NCBI GenBank assembly: GCA_009377445.1
Contig: WHUA01000005.1
Coordinates: 62,001 to 126,000, forward strand
Length of the DNA: 64,000 bases
DNA from: Alphaproteobacteria bacterium
GTDB lineage: Bacteria > Pseudomonadota > Alphaproteobacteria > UBA8366
Direction of reading: 5' to 3'
The translations under genes and the position numbers were made by a program. Below, piece after piece: positions 1 through 8,506 of the stretch; positions within the stretch are counted from its first letter, which is position 1, and every line of letters begins with the position of its first letter. The notes under the pieces were generated by a model. It had not been told where the DNA came from. It did not search any database and saw nothing but the letters and a program-made list of their open reading frames with translations.

Positions 1-170
1 GCGCCGAGGTCGTGGCGCTCCGGCAGGGCGAAGGCGTTATCTTTCCGGTCCGTCACCGGCCCGTGCAGGGCACGCGCGGCGTCTATCGCGTGACCATGCG
101 CCACGGCGTGAGCCGGCTCCGCACCGGCTCGCGCCACACGCTCGGCATCATCTTTCACGATGCGGCGTGA
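1..170 (+). CDS. 2OG-Fe(II) oxygenase family protein, C-terminal end (partial)
   Basis: Only the last 55 codons lie in the window (frame starting at base 3, stop TGA at 168-170). The peptide reads through a VIFPVRHRPVQGTRG segment and ends RHTLGIIFHDAA. The closing strand, with an Arg about ten residues before the end (G-S-R-H-T-L-G-I-I-F), resembles the 2-oxoglutarate-binding end of the double-stranded beta-helix in Fe(II)/2OG oxygenases (prolyl-4-hydroxylase/PiuC-like). The iron-binding HxD would be upstream of the window and cannot be checked. It converges on the TpsB gene with 12 bases between stops. Confidence 0.6.
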   Translation, partial: AEVVALRQGEGVIFPVRHRPVQGTRGVYRVTMRHGVSRLRTGSRHTLGIIFHDAA

Positions 171-182
171 GAGGCCGCGGGC

Positions 183-1889
183 TCAATACGTCAATGCGGT
201 GGAGAAGAAGAAGCGCCAGTCGTCGCCGTCGCTGGTCTGGACCTTGCGGGTCAGCGGCTTGGCGGCTTCGAAGGTGGCGCGCATGTGATCGGTCAGCTTG
301 AGGCGAAACCCCGCGCCGGCCGAGGTCAGCGAATCGCGGCTGGAGCCGCCGCCCGGCGTCTCGTTCCATACCGCGCCGATGTCGTAGAAGCCGTAGACCT
401 GGTACTCGCTCAGCCAGCGCCATTGCGTCGCGTCGCTGTAGCGCAGCTCGCCGCTGGCGGCGATGCCGTCTTCGCCCGAGACTTCGCCATAGTCGTAGGC
501 CCGGCCGAACTGTTCGCCGCCGAGACTGAACTCCTCATAGGAAAGCAGCGGGTCCGCCGACCACTGGCCGCCGATACCGAGCTGGAGGCCGATGCGCTCC
601 GTCAGCTTCTGCAGGCGGATGACGTTGCCGGTCACCTTCGTGAATTCGCTTCGCCCGTCCGACCGCGAGAGCGTGCTCGATCCCTCCTCCGAGGCCCCCA
701 GGACGTCGATCCCTTGACTCAATTCGAGCTTGAGCTGGCTCTCGCCGTCGAAACGGTCGGTCAGGCCGTAGGTCGCGGCGGCGCGCAGGACCCGCAGCCG
801 GTCGCTGATCGCGGTGCTGTCGAACTGCGTCTCGCGGAAATTGCGGACATCGAAGCTGCCGGAAAGCCAAAGGCTCTGCTGCCGCGAGCGGATCAGCGGA
901 TGCCAGATGCGGCCGACGAACTGCGCGATCCGGATATCCGAATCGAGCGCCGCCTTGCTGCTGCCGGGATCGAGCGCGCCAAAAGCGCCGAGCGCCGACA
1001 CGTAGGTGCCGGCATCGCCGACCGGCGCCATCGCCGACACGGACCCGTATAGAAGCTCTTCGGGCTGCGTCGGAACCGTCACGAAGCTCGCCTGGAGCGA
1101 TTCGCCGAAGCCGAGGGCGCCGTGCACCGCGCCGCTCAGGAATCCCTGCAGCCTGCCGACCTCAGGCGTGCCGCGGTTGTCGAGCTGCGCGGACGCGTCC
1201 ACGGCCTTGCGCTGGACCGCCACCGAAAGCTCGTATTCGCCCGCATCGTCCCGCACCGCCTTCAGGCTGGGGGTCACCGAGACGCCGGGGATGTCGTTCA
1301 TGAGCAGCAACGAACGCTCGACCGTGTCCAGGCGCGCCGGGCGCTCGTGCAGCGCCGCCTGCGCGTAGCGTTCGAGCACGCCGCGCTGGCTTTCGTCGCC
1401 GGTCACGGAAAAGCGCACGATGTGCCCTTCGATCACGCGAACGCGCAGGACGCCGGCGACGATCTGCTGTTCCGGCGCAACCGCGCGGGTCAGGAAGTAC
1501 CCTTCGTCCCGGTACAGCTTCGTGATGCGCTGGAGGATCTCGTAGACCTCCTTGCTTCCCACCGTTGCGGTCAGGAACTCCTCGTAGAGCGGCGCGAACC
1601 GGGCCGCATCGAGAGCGGTCGCCCCTTCGATCACGACGCCGCTCAGGGTGAACGGGTTCACCGCTTCGGATGGAACGGCCGGCTGCCCGAGCTGCGGCAG
1701 CGCCGGGCCCGCCTTGGGCAGCACCCGTTGCTCGCTTTCCTTGATGCGGCGGTCGATGTTTGAAAGATCCGGCGATTGCTGGGCGCTTGCTTCGAAATTG
1801 GCGCATAGCCCCAGGGCGGCGGCGCCCAGCAGAAACCGGACGGCCAGCGTCCGGCAGGCGCCCGGCGAGCCTCTCGTCAGATGTTTCAT
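183..1889 (-). CDS. ShlB/FhaC/HecB-type two-partner secretion outer-membrane transporter (TpsB)
   Basis: 568 residues, the usual length for TpsB proteins. There is a cleavable signal peptide (hydrophobic core around residues 17-34, ending ...EASA-QQ), then a linker, POTRA-type domains at about 75-220, and a 16-strand-type barrel to the C-terminus, which ends in Tyr as outer-membrane barrels do (FFFSTALTY). TpsB proteins recognise a secreted TpsA partner through the POTRA domains and thread it through the barrel. No TpsA gene is visible in the window. The gene diverges from a FecR-domain gene and a c-di-GMP enzyme across a 315-base AT-rich region, so co-regulation is plausible. The ATG at 1889 fits the signal peptide. 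Confidence 0.85.
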   Translation of the reverse strand: MKHLTRGSPGACRTLAVRFLLGAAALGLCANFEASAQQSPDLSNIDRRIKESEQRVLPKAGPALPQLGQPAVPSEAVNPFTLSGVVIEGATALDAARFAPLYEEFLTATVGSKEVYEILQRITKLYRDEGYFLTRAVAPEQQIVAGVLRVRVIEGHIVRFSVTGDESQRGVLERYAQAALHERPARLDTVERSLLLMNDIPGVSVTPSLKAVRDDAGEYELSVAVQRKAVDASAQLDNRGTPEVGRLQGFLSGAVHGALGFGESLQASFVTVPTQPEELLYGSVSAMAPVGDAGTYVSALGAFGALDPGSSKAALDSDIRIAQFVGRIWHPLIRSRQQSLWLSGSFDVRNFRETQFDSTAISDRLRVLRAAATYGLTDRFDGESQLKLELSQGIDVLGASEEGSSTLSRSDGRSEFTKVTGNVIRLQKLTERIGLQLGIGGQWSADPLLSYEEFSLGGEQFGRAYDYGEVSGEDGIAASGELRYSDATQWRWLSEYQVYGFYDIGAVWNETPGGGSSRDSLTSAGAGFRLKLTDHMRATFEAAKPLTRKVQTSDGDDWRFFFSTALTY

Positions 1890-2204
1890 GTCGGGATGAG
1901 CGAGCCGGTTGCCAATCTCAGGGGAGCTGTCATGCGCTTAACCATACTGCGATGGCTGGCGGAAATTTTCAATCGCGGGAAGGCCGGAACCCCAGGCAAT
2001 CAATGGCATCGAAGTAAAACGTAGTAAATAAATCGTAAATATTGAAGTTAATGTTTAGGTATATTTTTAGTAATAGTGTGATAACGGTCACATTATATGT
2101 ACAATTTTCCCAATATTAGTGTCAAACCAAAGTAGTATTTATCCGAAATCGGATGAATGTTATATTCCGAATGGATTTGGTCGCCGCAACAGGACAGACA
2201 TCCG
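1890..2204. promoter_or_regulatory. AT-rich divergent promoter region between TpsB and FecR genes
   Basis: This 315-base gap is far more AT-rich than its surroundings, especially 2020-2165, and separates two divergently transcribed genes. It holds a CRP-type palindrome (2077-2092) and a second short palindrome, ATCCGA-AA-TCGGAT, at 2141-2154. The FecR gene has a purine-rich AGGAC about nine bases before its ATG at 2205. No further gene is seen. Confidence 0.6.
2077..2092. promoter_or_regulatory. CRP-type binding site TGTGA-N6-TCACA
   Basis: The bases read TGTGATAACGGTCACA, a perfect pair of TGTGA/TCACA half-sites with the six-base spacer of the classical CRP consensus. It lies 112 bases before the FecR ATG and 187 bases before the TpsB ATG, in a position to control either. 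A Crp/Fnr-family gene is present at 29350, but nothing links the two beyond family type. Confidence 0.55.
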
Positions 2205-3426
2205 ATGTATTCAGGCACGAAATCTCTCTCATTTCTTCTCGCGTTTCTTTGCTCGCTCGGGATGATAAATCTCGCAAACGCCGCGGATCCGGCGGCATGG
2301 TCCGTCCGCAGCGTATCGGGCGATGCGGAATTCCAGGCTCCGGGCGCGGCGTGGCAGCCGATTCGCGGCGGGCAAGCGGTCGCGGTCGGCAATTCGATTC
2401 GCACCGCGGGCAATGCGCGGGTCGTCATCGCGCGCGACGATGAGTCGGTAGACGATCGCCGCCAACAGCAGCTTCGAGATCAAGCCCGCCAGCAACGGGA
2501 TGCTGACCAGCGTCTTCCAGAAGATCGGCACCTTGATGTTCAAGGTCCACAAGCGCCCGGACAAGCATTTCGAGGTCAATACCCCCTACCTCGTCGCCGT
2601 GGTCAAGGGCACGACATTTACGGTCAGCGTCGACGGCAATGGCAGCGCGGTGCACGTGACCGAGGGGCTTGTCGAAGTCGGCGCGTTTTCCGGACCGGAG
2701 AAGCTCATGCTTCACCCCGGCCAGACCGGCAGCATCTCGTCGAAGCCGGGCAGCAAGCTGCAGTCCGGCACCGTGACGCCTGAGAAGAGCGGCACGCCGG
2801 CGAAGGGCAAGGAGAAGCAGACGCGCGGCCCTGGCATCAACCAGACGATCGAGAGCGCGTCGATCGATATCGAGAAAGCGTCGAACGGCTTGTTCAAGAA
2901 CGACAGGAGCCGCGTCCGCACGCAGGTCGCTTCCACCGGTGAAGGCGCCAGGTCGGCCGTCGAGGGCGTGGCCGGAACCGTTGGGACGATCGGATCGTCC
3001 GTCACGGGCAACGTCGGCAGCGCGATCGGCGGCGTGACGGATGGCCTCGGCGGCGCGGTAGGCAGCGTCGGCGGGGCCGTTGGCGGCGCAGTCGGGGCAG
3101 TCGGCGGCTTGACCGACGGGCTGGGCGGCGCGATCGGCGGTGCGGTCGGCAGCGTCGGCGGCACGGTGAGCGGTGTCGGCGGCGCGGTCGGCGGCCTCAC
3201 CAGCGGCGTCGGCGGCGCGGTAAGCGGCATCACCGGTGGTGTCGGCGGCGCGGTAAGCGGTCTCGGCGGCTCCGTCGGCGGGACGGTCGGCGGTGTGGTC
3301 GGCAGCGTCGGCGGCACGGTGAGCGGCGTCGGTGGCACCGTCGGCGGTGTCGTAGGCGGCGTCGGCGGGACGGTCGGCGGCGTGCTGGGCGGCCTGGGCG
3401 GCCTCCTCGGCGGCAAGAAAAGCTGA
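2205..3426 (+). pseudogene. FecR-domain protein with Gly/Val-repeat tail, interrupted by a frameshift
   Basis: The ATG at 2205 opens a signal peptide (MYSGTKSLSFLLAFLCSLGM..ANAADP) and the first half of a FecR domain, as far as VVIARDDESV. The FecR reading continues one frame over as TIAANSSFEI, then PYLVAVVKGTTFTVSV and HVTEGLVEV. The switch is at 2449-2451: removing one base from GGTAGACG restores VTIAANSS. Without it the first frame runs on into meaningless sequence to 2783. After the FecR domain there is a charged linker, then about 145 residues (roughly 2975-3420) of Gly/Val/Ala-rich repeats of the GGAVGSVGG type. The gene sits 20 bases before the CHASE2 gene, probably in one operon. An indel error in the assembly is as likely as true inactivation. 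Confidence 0.75.
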
Positions 3427-3446
3427 AACGGCGGCCGGCGGCTATC

Positions 3447-6230
3447 ATGAGCATGCTGAATAGCGGCGGCTTTACCGACGCCCTCCGGGCGGCCGCCGGC
3501 CGTTGGAAGGACCGTTTGGCGTACCTCGCCGTTTGCGGGCTGGTCGCCGTGCTCTACCTCACCGGCAGCCTCGACTTCGCCGAGCGCCAGCTCACCGACC
3601 TGAAGTTCCAGGTCCTGAGCCGGCCGGCGTCGGGCGAGATCGTGCTGGTCGAGATGGACGCGCAGAGCCTCGAGAAGATCGGCGTCTGGCCCTGGCCGCG
3701 GCGCTTGCACGCGGAGGTTCTCGACCGGCTGATGGCGGCCGGCGCAAGCCGCGTGGCGTTCGACGTCGACTTCAGCGCGTCGGCGTCTCCCGCGGACGAC
3801 GCGCGGTTCGCCGCGGCGTTAAGCCGGGCGAAGGGCCGCGCCGCGCTGCCGGTGTTCACGCAGCGCGCTTCGAATCTCCAACGCGGCACGAAGCTGGTCG
3901 ATGCGCTGCCGCAGAAGGCGTTCCGGGCCGACGCGGCGCTCGCGGCAATGAACATCTATCCGTCGCCGGATGGGCTCGTCCGAAACCTGTACCTGAAGGA
4001 CGAGATCGGGGGACGCCGGTACGCCACCCTCGCGGCGTTGCTTGCCGGCGAGACCGCGGAGAGCGCCCCCGCCTTCTCCATCGATTTCGCAATCGATCCG
4101 GACTCCGTCCCGCGGCTTTCGTTCGACGATGTGCTGCATGGCCGGTTCGATCGCAGCATCGTGGCCGGCAAGCAGGTCGTCATCGGCTCGACGGCCGCCG
4201 AGCTCGGCGATCATTTCGTCGTGCCGACGCACGTCCTCATCCCCGGCCCGCTCGTCCACATACTGGGTGCGGATTCGCTCATCCAGGGCCGGGCGCTGGC
4301 GAGCCTGTCGCTGCTTCCGGTGCTGCTGCTGGCGGCGCTTGCGATCGGTCTTTCCATGTGGGCCTTCGAAAGGATGACCGCGTGGCAGGCGGCGCTTTTC
4401 GCGCTTGCGGCGGCAGCGGCCATCCTTGCCGGCTCGATCGCGATACAATCGGGTTTCGCGGTGCTGGCCGACGCCGTGCCGCTGGTTCTGTCCGTCTTCC
4501 TTTCGCTGATCGCCGCGCTGTTCAACCGGATCGACAAGCAGTCGATGCGGCTGATGTTCCAGAGCCTCGATCTTCGCCGCAAGAACGAGATGATGCGCAA
4601 CCTCGTCGACGGCAGCACCGTCGGGATCGTCACGATCGCCGGCGACGGGCGCATCGAGACCAGCAACGCCGCAGCGGCGGACATGTTCGGCTACCGGCGC
4701 AACGACCTGGTGGGCATGCGCTTCGACCGCCTGATCCCCGGGCTCGCGCGGCTTTCGGAAAGCGGCCGCCGCGAATACCTTGCCAATCGTGCGGACGGCG
4801 GGGAATTCCCGGTGGAGATGACGGCGAACGCCGTCGGCGACCAGAGCGTCTTCGTCGCCTTCGTCAGCGACATCACCCTCCGGATGGAACAGGAGCGCCT
4901 GCTGAAGCACCAGGCGGAGCACGACGCGCTGACGGGGCTTCCCAACAGGGTGAAGCTGTCGCGCGACCTCTCGTCGGACCTCGCGACGGCGGCGACGGCG
5001 CAACAGAACGTCGCGGTCTTCCTGCTCGACCTCGACGGCTTCAAGGACGTCAACGATACGCTGGGCCACGATTTCGGCGACCGGCTGCTGCAGGAGATAT
5101 CGCGGCGGCTGAGCGCGCTGATGCCGCAGGGCTCGACGTTGTCGCGCTTCGGCGGCGACGAGTTCGTGTTCTTCGTGTCGCCGGTCGACGGCGTGTCGGA
5201 AGTGGAGGCGTTCGGCCGCTCCGTGCTCGACCGGCTGAAACAGCCGATCCAGGTAGACTCCATCAGTCTCGAGATAACCGGCAGCGTCGGCGCCGCCATC
5301 TACCCCTACGACGGCGCGACGGCCGAGGAGCTGATCCAGCGCGCCGACATCGCGATGTACTCCGCGAAGCGCGAACGCTCGGGCTATGCGCGGTATTGGG
5401 CGGAAGGCGACATCCACAGCGTCCGGAACCTGACGCTGACCGGCGACCTGCGCCAGGCGATCGAGAACGACGGCCTCGAGCTTGCGTTCCAGCCGAAGAT
5501 CGACCTGAAGGCGGCGGTGGCGATCGGCGTCGAGGCGCTGTGCCGCTGGAAGCATCCGGTGCACGGTTTCGTCTCGCCCGACGAGTTCATCGGCCACGCC
5601 GAGCAATCCGGATTGATCATGCCGCTGACGCAATGGGTCCTCGACAAGGCGATCGAGACCGGCGCGATGTGGCGGGAATGCGGCCGTGATCTGAGCGTGG
5701 CCGTCAACCTGTCGGCCCGCCTGCTCCATCATGAGACGATATTCGAGGCGGTTTGCGAGGCGCTCGAAAAGTGGCGCTATCCCGCCGACCGCCTGACGCT
5801 CGAGGTCACCGAAACCGCGCTACTGGTGAATCCGGCGCATGCGATGGAGATGATCGGCCGGTTCAGCGCGCTCGGCATCAAGGTCTCGATCGACGATTTC
5901 GGGACCGGGTACTCCTCCCTCTCCTATCTGGCGACGTTGAAGGCGGACGAGCTCAAGATCGACAAGAGCTTCGTCTTCGGCATGCTCGACGACAGCAACA
6001 ACGGCACCATCGTCAAGTCGGTGATCTCGATGGCGCACGACCTCGGCCTGCGGGTCGTCGCCGAGGGTGTCGAGACGGCGGAAGTCATGGAAGCCCTGCG
6101 CCTGAGCGGCTGCGACATCGGCCAGGGCTATTTTTTCGGCAAGCCCCTTTCATTCGCCGAGTTCGAAAACTGGTACGGCTTGAGCGGCTGGGCCGCCGCC
6201 GCAGCCCAGCGGAACGCGGACGTCGCCTGA
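3447..6230 (+). CDS. CHASE2-PAS-GGDEF-EAL membrane protein (c-di-GMP synthesis/breakdown)
   Basis: 927 residues. There is an N-terminal membrane helix (about 23-43), a periplasmic CHASE2 sensor (about 50-275), three closely packed helices (about 285-355), a PAS domain (about 375-480), GGDEF (about 490-650) and EAL (about 665-915). The diguanylate cyclase motif FGGDEF is intact, but the inhibitory RxxD site expected just before it is replaced (QGST). The EAL half has EALCRW, NLSAR, EVTETA, DDFGTGYSSL, ELKIDKSF, AEGVET and GQGYFF, so phosphodiesterase activity looks intact. It follows the FecR gene by 20 bases and probably senses an envelope signal. FecR next to CHASE2 is a recurring partnership (family knowledge). 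Confidence 0.92.
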   Translation: MSMLNSGGFTDALRAAAGRWKDRLAYLAVCGLVAVLYLTGSLDFAERQLTDLKFQVLSRPASGEIVLVEMDAQSLEKIGVWPWPRRLHAEVLDRLMAAGASRVAFDVDFSASASPADDARFAAALSRAKGRAALPVFTQRASNLQRGTKLVDALPQKAFRADAALAAMNIYPSPDGLVRNLYLKDEIGGRRYATLAALLAGETAESAPAFSIDFAIDPDSVPRLSFDDVLHGRFDRSIVAGKQVVIGSTAAELGDHFVVPTHVLIPGPLVHILGADSLIQGRALASLSLLPVLLLAALAIGLSMWAFERMTAWQAALFALAAAAAILAGSIAIQSGFAVLADAVPLVLSVFLSLIAALFNRIDKQSMRLMFQSLDLRRKNEMMRNLVDGSTVGIVTIAGDGRIETSNAAAADMFGYRRNDLVGMRFDRLIPGLARLSESGRREYLANRADGGEFPVEMTANAVGDQSVFVAFVSDITLRMEQERLLKHQAEHDALTGLPNRVKLSRDLSSDLATAATAQQNVAVFLLDLDGFKDVNDTLGHDFGDRLLQEISRRLSALMPQGSTLSRFGGDEFVFFVSPVDGVSEVEAFGRSVLDRLKQPIQVDSISLEITGSVGAAIYPYDGATAEELIQRADIAMYSAKRERSGYARYWAEGDIHSVRNLTLTGDLRQAIENDGLELAFQPKIDLKAAVAIGVEALCRWKHPVHGFVSPDEFIGHAEQSGLIMPLTQWVLDKAIETGAMWRECGRDLSVAVNLSARLLHHETIFEAVCEALEKWRYPADRLTLEVTETALLVNPAHAMEMIGRFSALGIKVSIDDFGTGYSSLSYLATLKADELKIDKSFVFGMLDDSNNGTIVKSVISMAHDLGLRVVAEGVETAEVMEALRLSGCDIGQGYFFGKPLSFAEFENWYGLSGWAAAAAQRNADVA

Positions 6231-6236
6231 CGCGCC

Positions 6237-7115
6237 TTACCGCGCCGGCAGAGACTTGAGATACTCGGCGACCGCGTCGAGGTCGGCGTCGGTCCAGTGC
6301 GAGGTGGAGTTCTCGATGACCTCGGCCATCGCACCGCCGACCGCGTCGCCGCTCGGCGCGCTGCCGGTCTTCAGCATGTAGGCGATGTCTTTCTTCGTCC
6401 AGGCGCCGATGCCGCGCTTGGGATGCTGCGTGATGCCCGGAACGCGCTTGCCGTCGGGCCCGGCCTCGTTGCCCGACATCGCCTGGTCCTCGATCACGTC
6501 GCCGAAGAAGTTGCGGGGCGAGTGGCATTCGCCGCAATGCGCCGGCCCGGTGACGATGTAGGCGCCGCGGTTCCAGGCTTCGCTCTTCCTCGGATCGGGC
6601 TTGAACGTCCCACCATTGAAGAACAGCCATTGCCACGGAACCATCGCCACGCGCAGATTGTAGGGGAACCGCATCTCATGCGCCGGCGTCTCTTTGCGCA
6701 CCGGCGGCACCGTGTCGAGATAGGCCTTGAGGTCGATCAGGTCCTGCCGCGTCATCCTGGTGTAGGAGGTGTAGGGAAAGGCCGGATAGTACGGCATCCC
6801 CTGCGGCGGCTTGCCCTCGGTCATCGCCCGGATGAAGTCGTCCGTGCTCCAGCCGCCGATGCCGGTCTCGCGGTCCGGCGTGATGTTGGGCGCGTAGAAG
6901 GTGCCGTAGGGCGACTTCAGCGCGACGCCGCCGGCCAGCGGCGCGCCCTTTTTCTTGCTGTCCGTGTGGCAGGAGATGCACCCGCCGAGCCGGAGGACGT
7001 AGGCCCCCCGCTCCGCGTTTCCCGACGCATCCGCCGCCATCGACGGCGCCGGCAGGACAGCGAGCGCGGCCAACGCGGCGGCGCGAAGAATGTGACGATA
7101 CAGGATCATAGTCAT
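6237..7115 (-). CDS. Diheme cytochrome c (dehydrogenase-subunit type)
   Basis: 292 residues with a signal peptide ending SMA-AD near residue 28. Two c-type haem sites are visible: CISCH at 46-50 and CGECH at 194-198, so the protein is a tandem two-domain periplasmic cytochrome c. Spacing and surrounding motifs (GCISCHT, PAHCGECHSPRN) match the cytochrome subunit of membrane-linked alcohol/aldehyde/gluconate dehydrogenases, although no dehydrogenase subunit is adjacent. It is divergent from a monohaem cytochrome gene at 7213 across 97 bases. ATG at 7115 or 7109 would both give the signal peptide. The stop lies six bases from that of the convergent c-di-GMP gene. Confidence 0.88.
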   Translation of the reverse strand: MTMILYRHILRAAALAALAVLPAPSMAADASGNAERGAYVLRLGGCISCHTDSKKKGAPLAGGVALKSPYGTFYAPNITPDRETGIGGWSTDDFIRAMTEGKPPQGMPYYPAFPYTSYTRMTRQDLIDLKAYLDTVPPVRKETPAHEMRFPYNLRVAMVPWQWLFFNGGTFKPDPRKSEAWNRGAYIVTGPAHCGECHSPRNFFGDVIEDQAMSGNEAGPDGKRVPGITQHPKRGIGAWTKKDIAYMLKTGSAPSGDAVGGAMAEVIENSTSHWTDADLDAVAEYLKSLPAR

Positions 7116-7212
7116 CGCCGGATGTTGTCACAGCAGGCTCCGGAATGCCAAGGGACAACGGCGTCGGCGTCGGGCGGAATCTTGACATTCCGGCGGCGGG
7201 AAGGACATTGAC

Positions 7213-7665
7213 TTGCTCATGAAGCCGACAGGAATTGCGCTCGCGGCGGCGGCCATATCGGCGGCAATCGCCGCCGCGTCGGCCGGCGGCATGAAGGCGG
7301 ACCCGCGCGATGCGAGGCAGGTCGCGCAGGGCAAGCAGGTCTATGCCGACCATTGCGCCGCCTGTCACGGCGCCGGGCTGGAGGGGCAGCCGGACTGGCG
7401 CCGGCGCAAGCCCGACGGCAAGCTGCCCGCGCCGCCGCATGACGCCAGCGGCCACACCTGGCACCACCCCGACGCCCAGCTCTTCGACATCACCAAGCGC
7501 GGCACCGCGGCCGTCGCCGGCCCCGGCTACCAGACCGACATGCGGGAATTCGGCAGCCTGCTGTCGGATGCGGAAATCTGGGCTGCGCTGGCCTACATCA
7601 AATCGGCCTGGCCGCCCGAGATCCGCGCCCGCCACGACCGGATAAACGCGCCACGTCAGAAGTGA
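7213..7665 (+). CDS. Monohaem cytochrome c
   Basis: 150 residues: a signal peptide of about 25 residues (Ala-rich core), then one haem-binding motif CAACH at 48-52. A likely axial Met lies in the TDMREFGSLLSDAEIW segment, the usual C-terminal pattern of class I cytochromes c. The region KPDGKLPAPPHDASGHTWHHPD is shared with small cytochromes that accept electrons in the periplasm (family knowledge). It is divergently paired with the diheme cytochrome gene, so the 97-base gap probably holds both promoters. The reductase or dehydrogenase partner is not in the window. Confidence 0.85.
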   Translation: MLMKPTGIALAAAAISAAIAAASAGGMKADPRDARQVAQGKQVYADHCAACHGAGLEGQPDWRRRKPDGKLPAPPHDASGHTWHHPDAQLFDITKRGTAAVAGPGYQTDMREFGSLLSDAEIWAALAYIKSAWPPEIRARHDRINAPRQK

Positions 7666-7686
7666 CGGCGGCCGCGGATGTGCGCG

Positions 7687-8394
7687 CTACCCCTTCCCGC
7701 CCGGCGGCACGATCTGCGCCGTCTGGCCGAACAGGATGCGGCGGGATTCCTCCGTATGCGGCTTGCCGTATTCGCGCCATTCCTTGCCGACGTCGACGCC
7801 CTTGCGCACGGCGGGGCGCGACTTCATCCGGTCGTGCCATGCCGCCACGTTCGGCAGGTGGTCGAGCGACTGGCCGAAGCGCTTGTAGGGGATGAGCCAC
7901 GGCCAGGACGCCATGTCGGCGATCGTGTACTCGCCGGTAATGTACTCGCGGCCTTCGAGCTGGCGGTCGAGCACGCCCAGCAGCCGGTCGTACTCCCGCG
8001 CGTAGCGGTCCTTGGCGTAGGGCACCGGCTCCGGCGCGTAGTTGACGAAATGGCTGAGCTGGCCCGCCATCGGTCCCAGCCCGCCGACCTGCCAGAACAC
8101 CCATTGCAGAACGGCATAGCGCGCCTTGATCTCACGCGGCATGAACTTGCCCGTGGTCTCGGCGAGATAGCTCAGGATAGCGCCCGACTCGAACACCGTG
8201 ACCGGATTGCCGGGATCGCGCCGGTCGACGATCGCCGGCATGCGGTTGTTCGGGCTGATCGCCAGGAACTCCGGCTTGAACTGGTCGCCGCTGCGGATGT
8301 CCACCGGGATCGCGCGGTATTCGAGGCCGCACTCCTCCAGCATGATGGTGATCTTCCAGCCGTTCGGCGTCGGCCAGTAATAAAGGTCGATCAT
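7687..8394 (-). CDS. Glutathione S-transferase family protein, YfcG/YghU-like (nu class)
   Basis: 235 residues. The N-terminal thioredoxin-like domain (1-85) starts IDLYYWPTPNGWKITIMLEE, where TPNG(W)K is the nu-class active-site signature using Thr/Asn rather than Tyr/Ser/Cys. The conserved cis-Pro segment NNRMPAIVD and the glutathione-contacting VFESGAILSYL follow. The all-helical C-terminal domain has the N-capping motif YTIADMASWPW. YfcG-type enzymes act as disulfide-bond reductases rather than classical conjugating GSTs (family knowledge). It converges on the cytochrome c gene with 21 bases between stops. Confidence 0.9.
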   Translation of the reverse strand: MIDLYYWPTPNGWKITIMLEECGLEYRAIPVDIRSGDQFKPEFLAISPNNRMPAIVDRRDPGNPVTVFESGAILSYLAETTGKFMPREIKARYAVLQWVFWQVGGLGPMAGQLSHFVNYAPEPVPYAKDRYAREYDRLLGVLDRQLEGREYITGEYTIADMASWPWLIPYKRFGQSLDHLPNVAAWHDRMKSRPAVRKGVDVGKEWREYGKPHTEESRRILFGQTAQIVPPGGKG

Positions 8395-8506
8395 GGGATG
8401 TCGCTCATGTCATTGAGAATGATGTGTCGAGGCAGCATCGCCTCAGGCGTGAGCCCATGTTATCACGATCTTCGGCCAGCACAGCGCGTATACGCCGAAT
8501 GGCGTT

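Noticed and set aside
2975..3420. Repeated GGCGTCGGCGGC-like DNA resembling a direct-repeat array
   Set aside because: Units are irregular and in frame with the FecR protein; there are no constant repeats with unique spacers, so it is not CRISPR or a satellite array.
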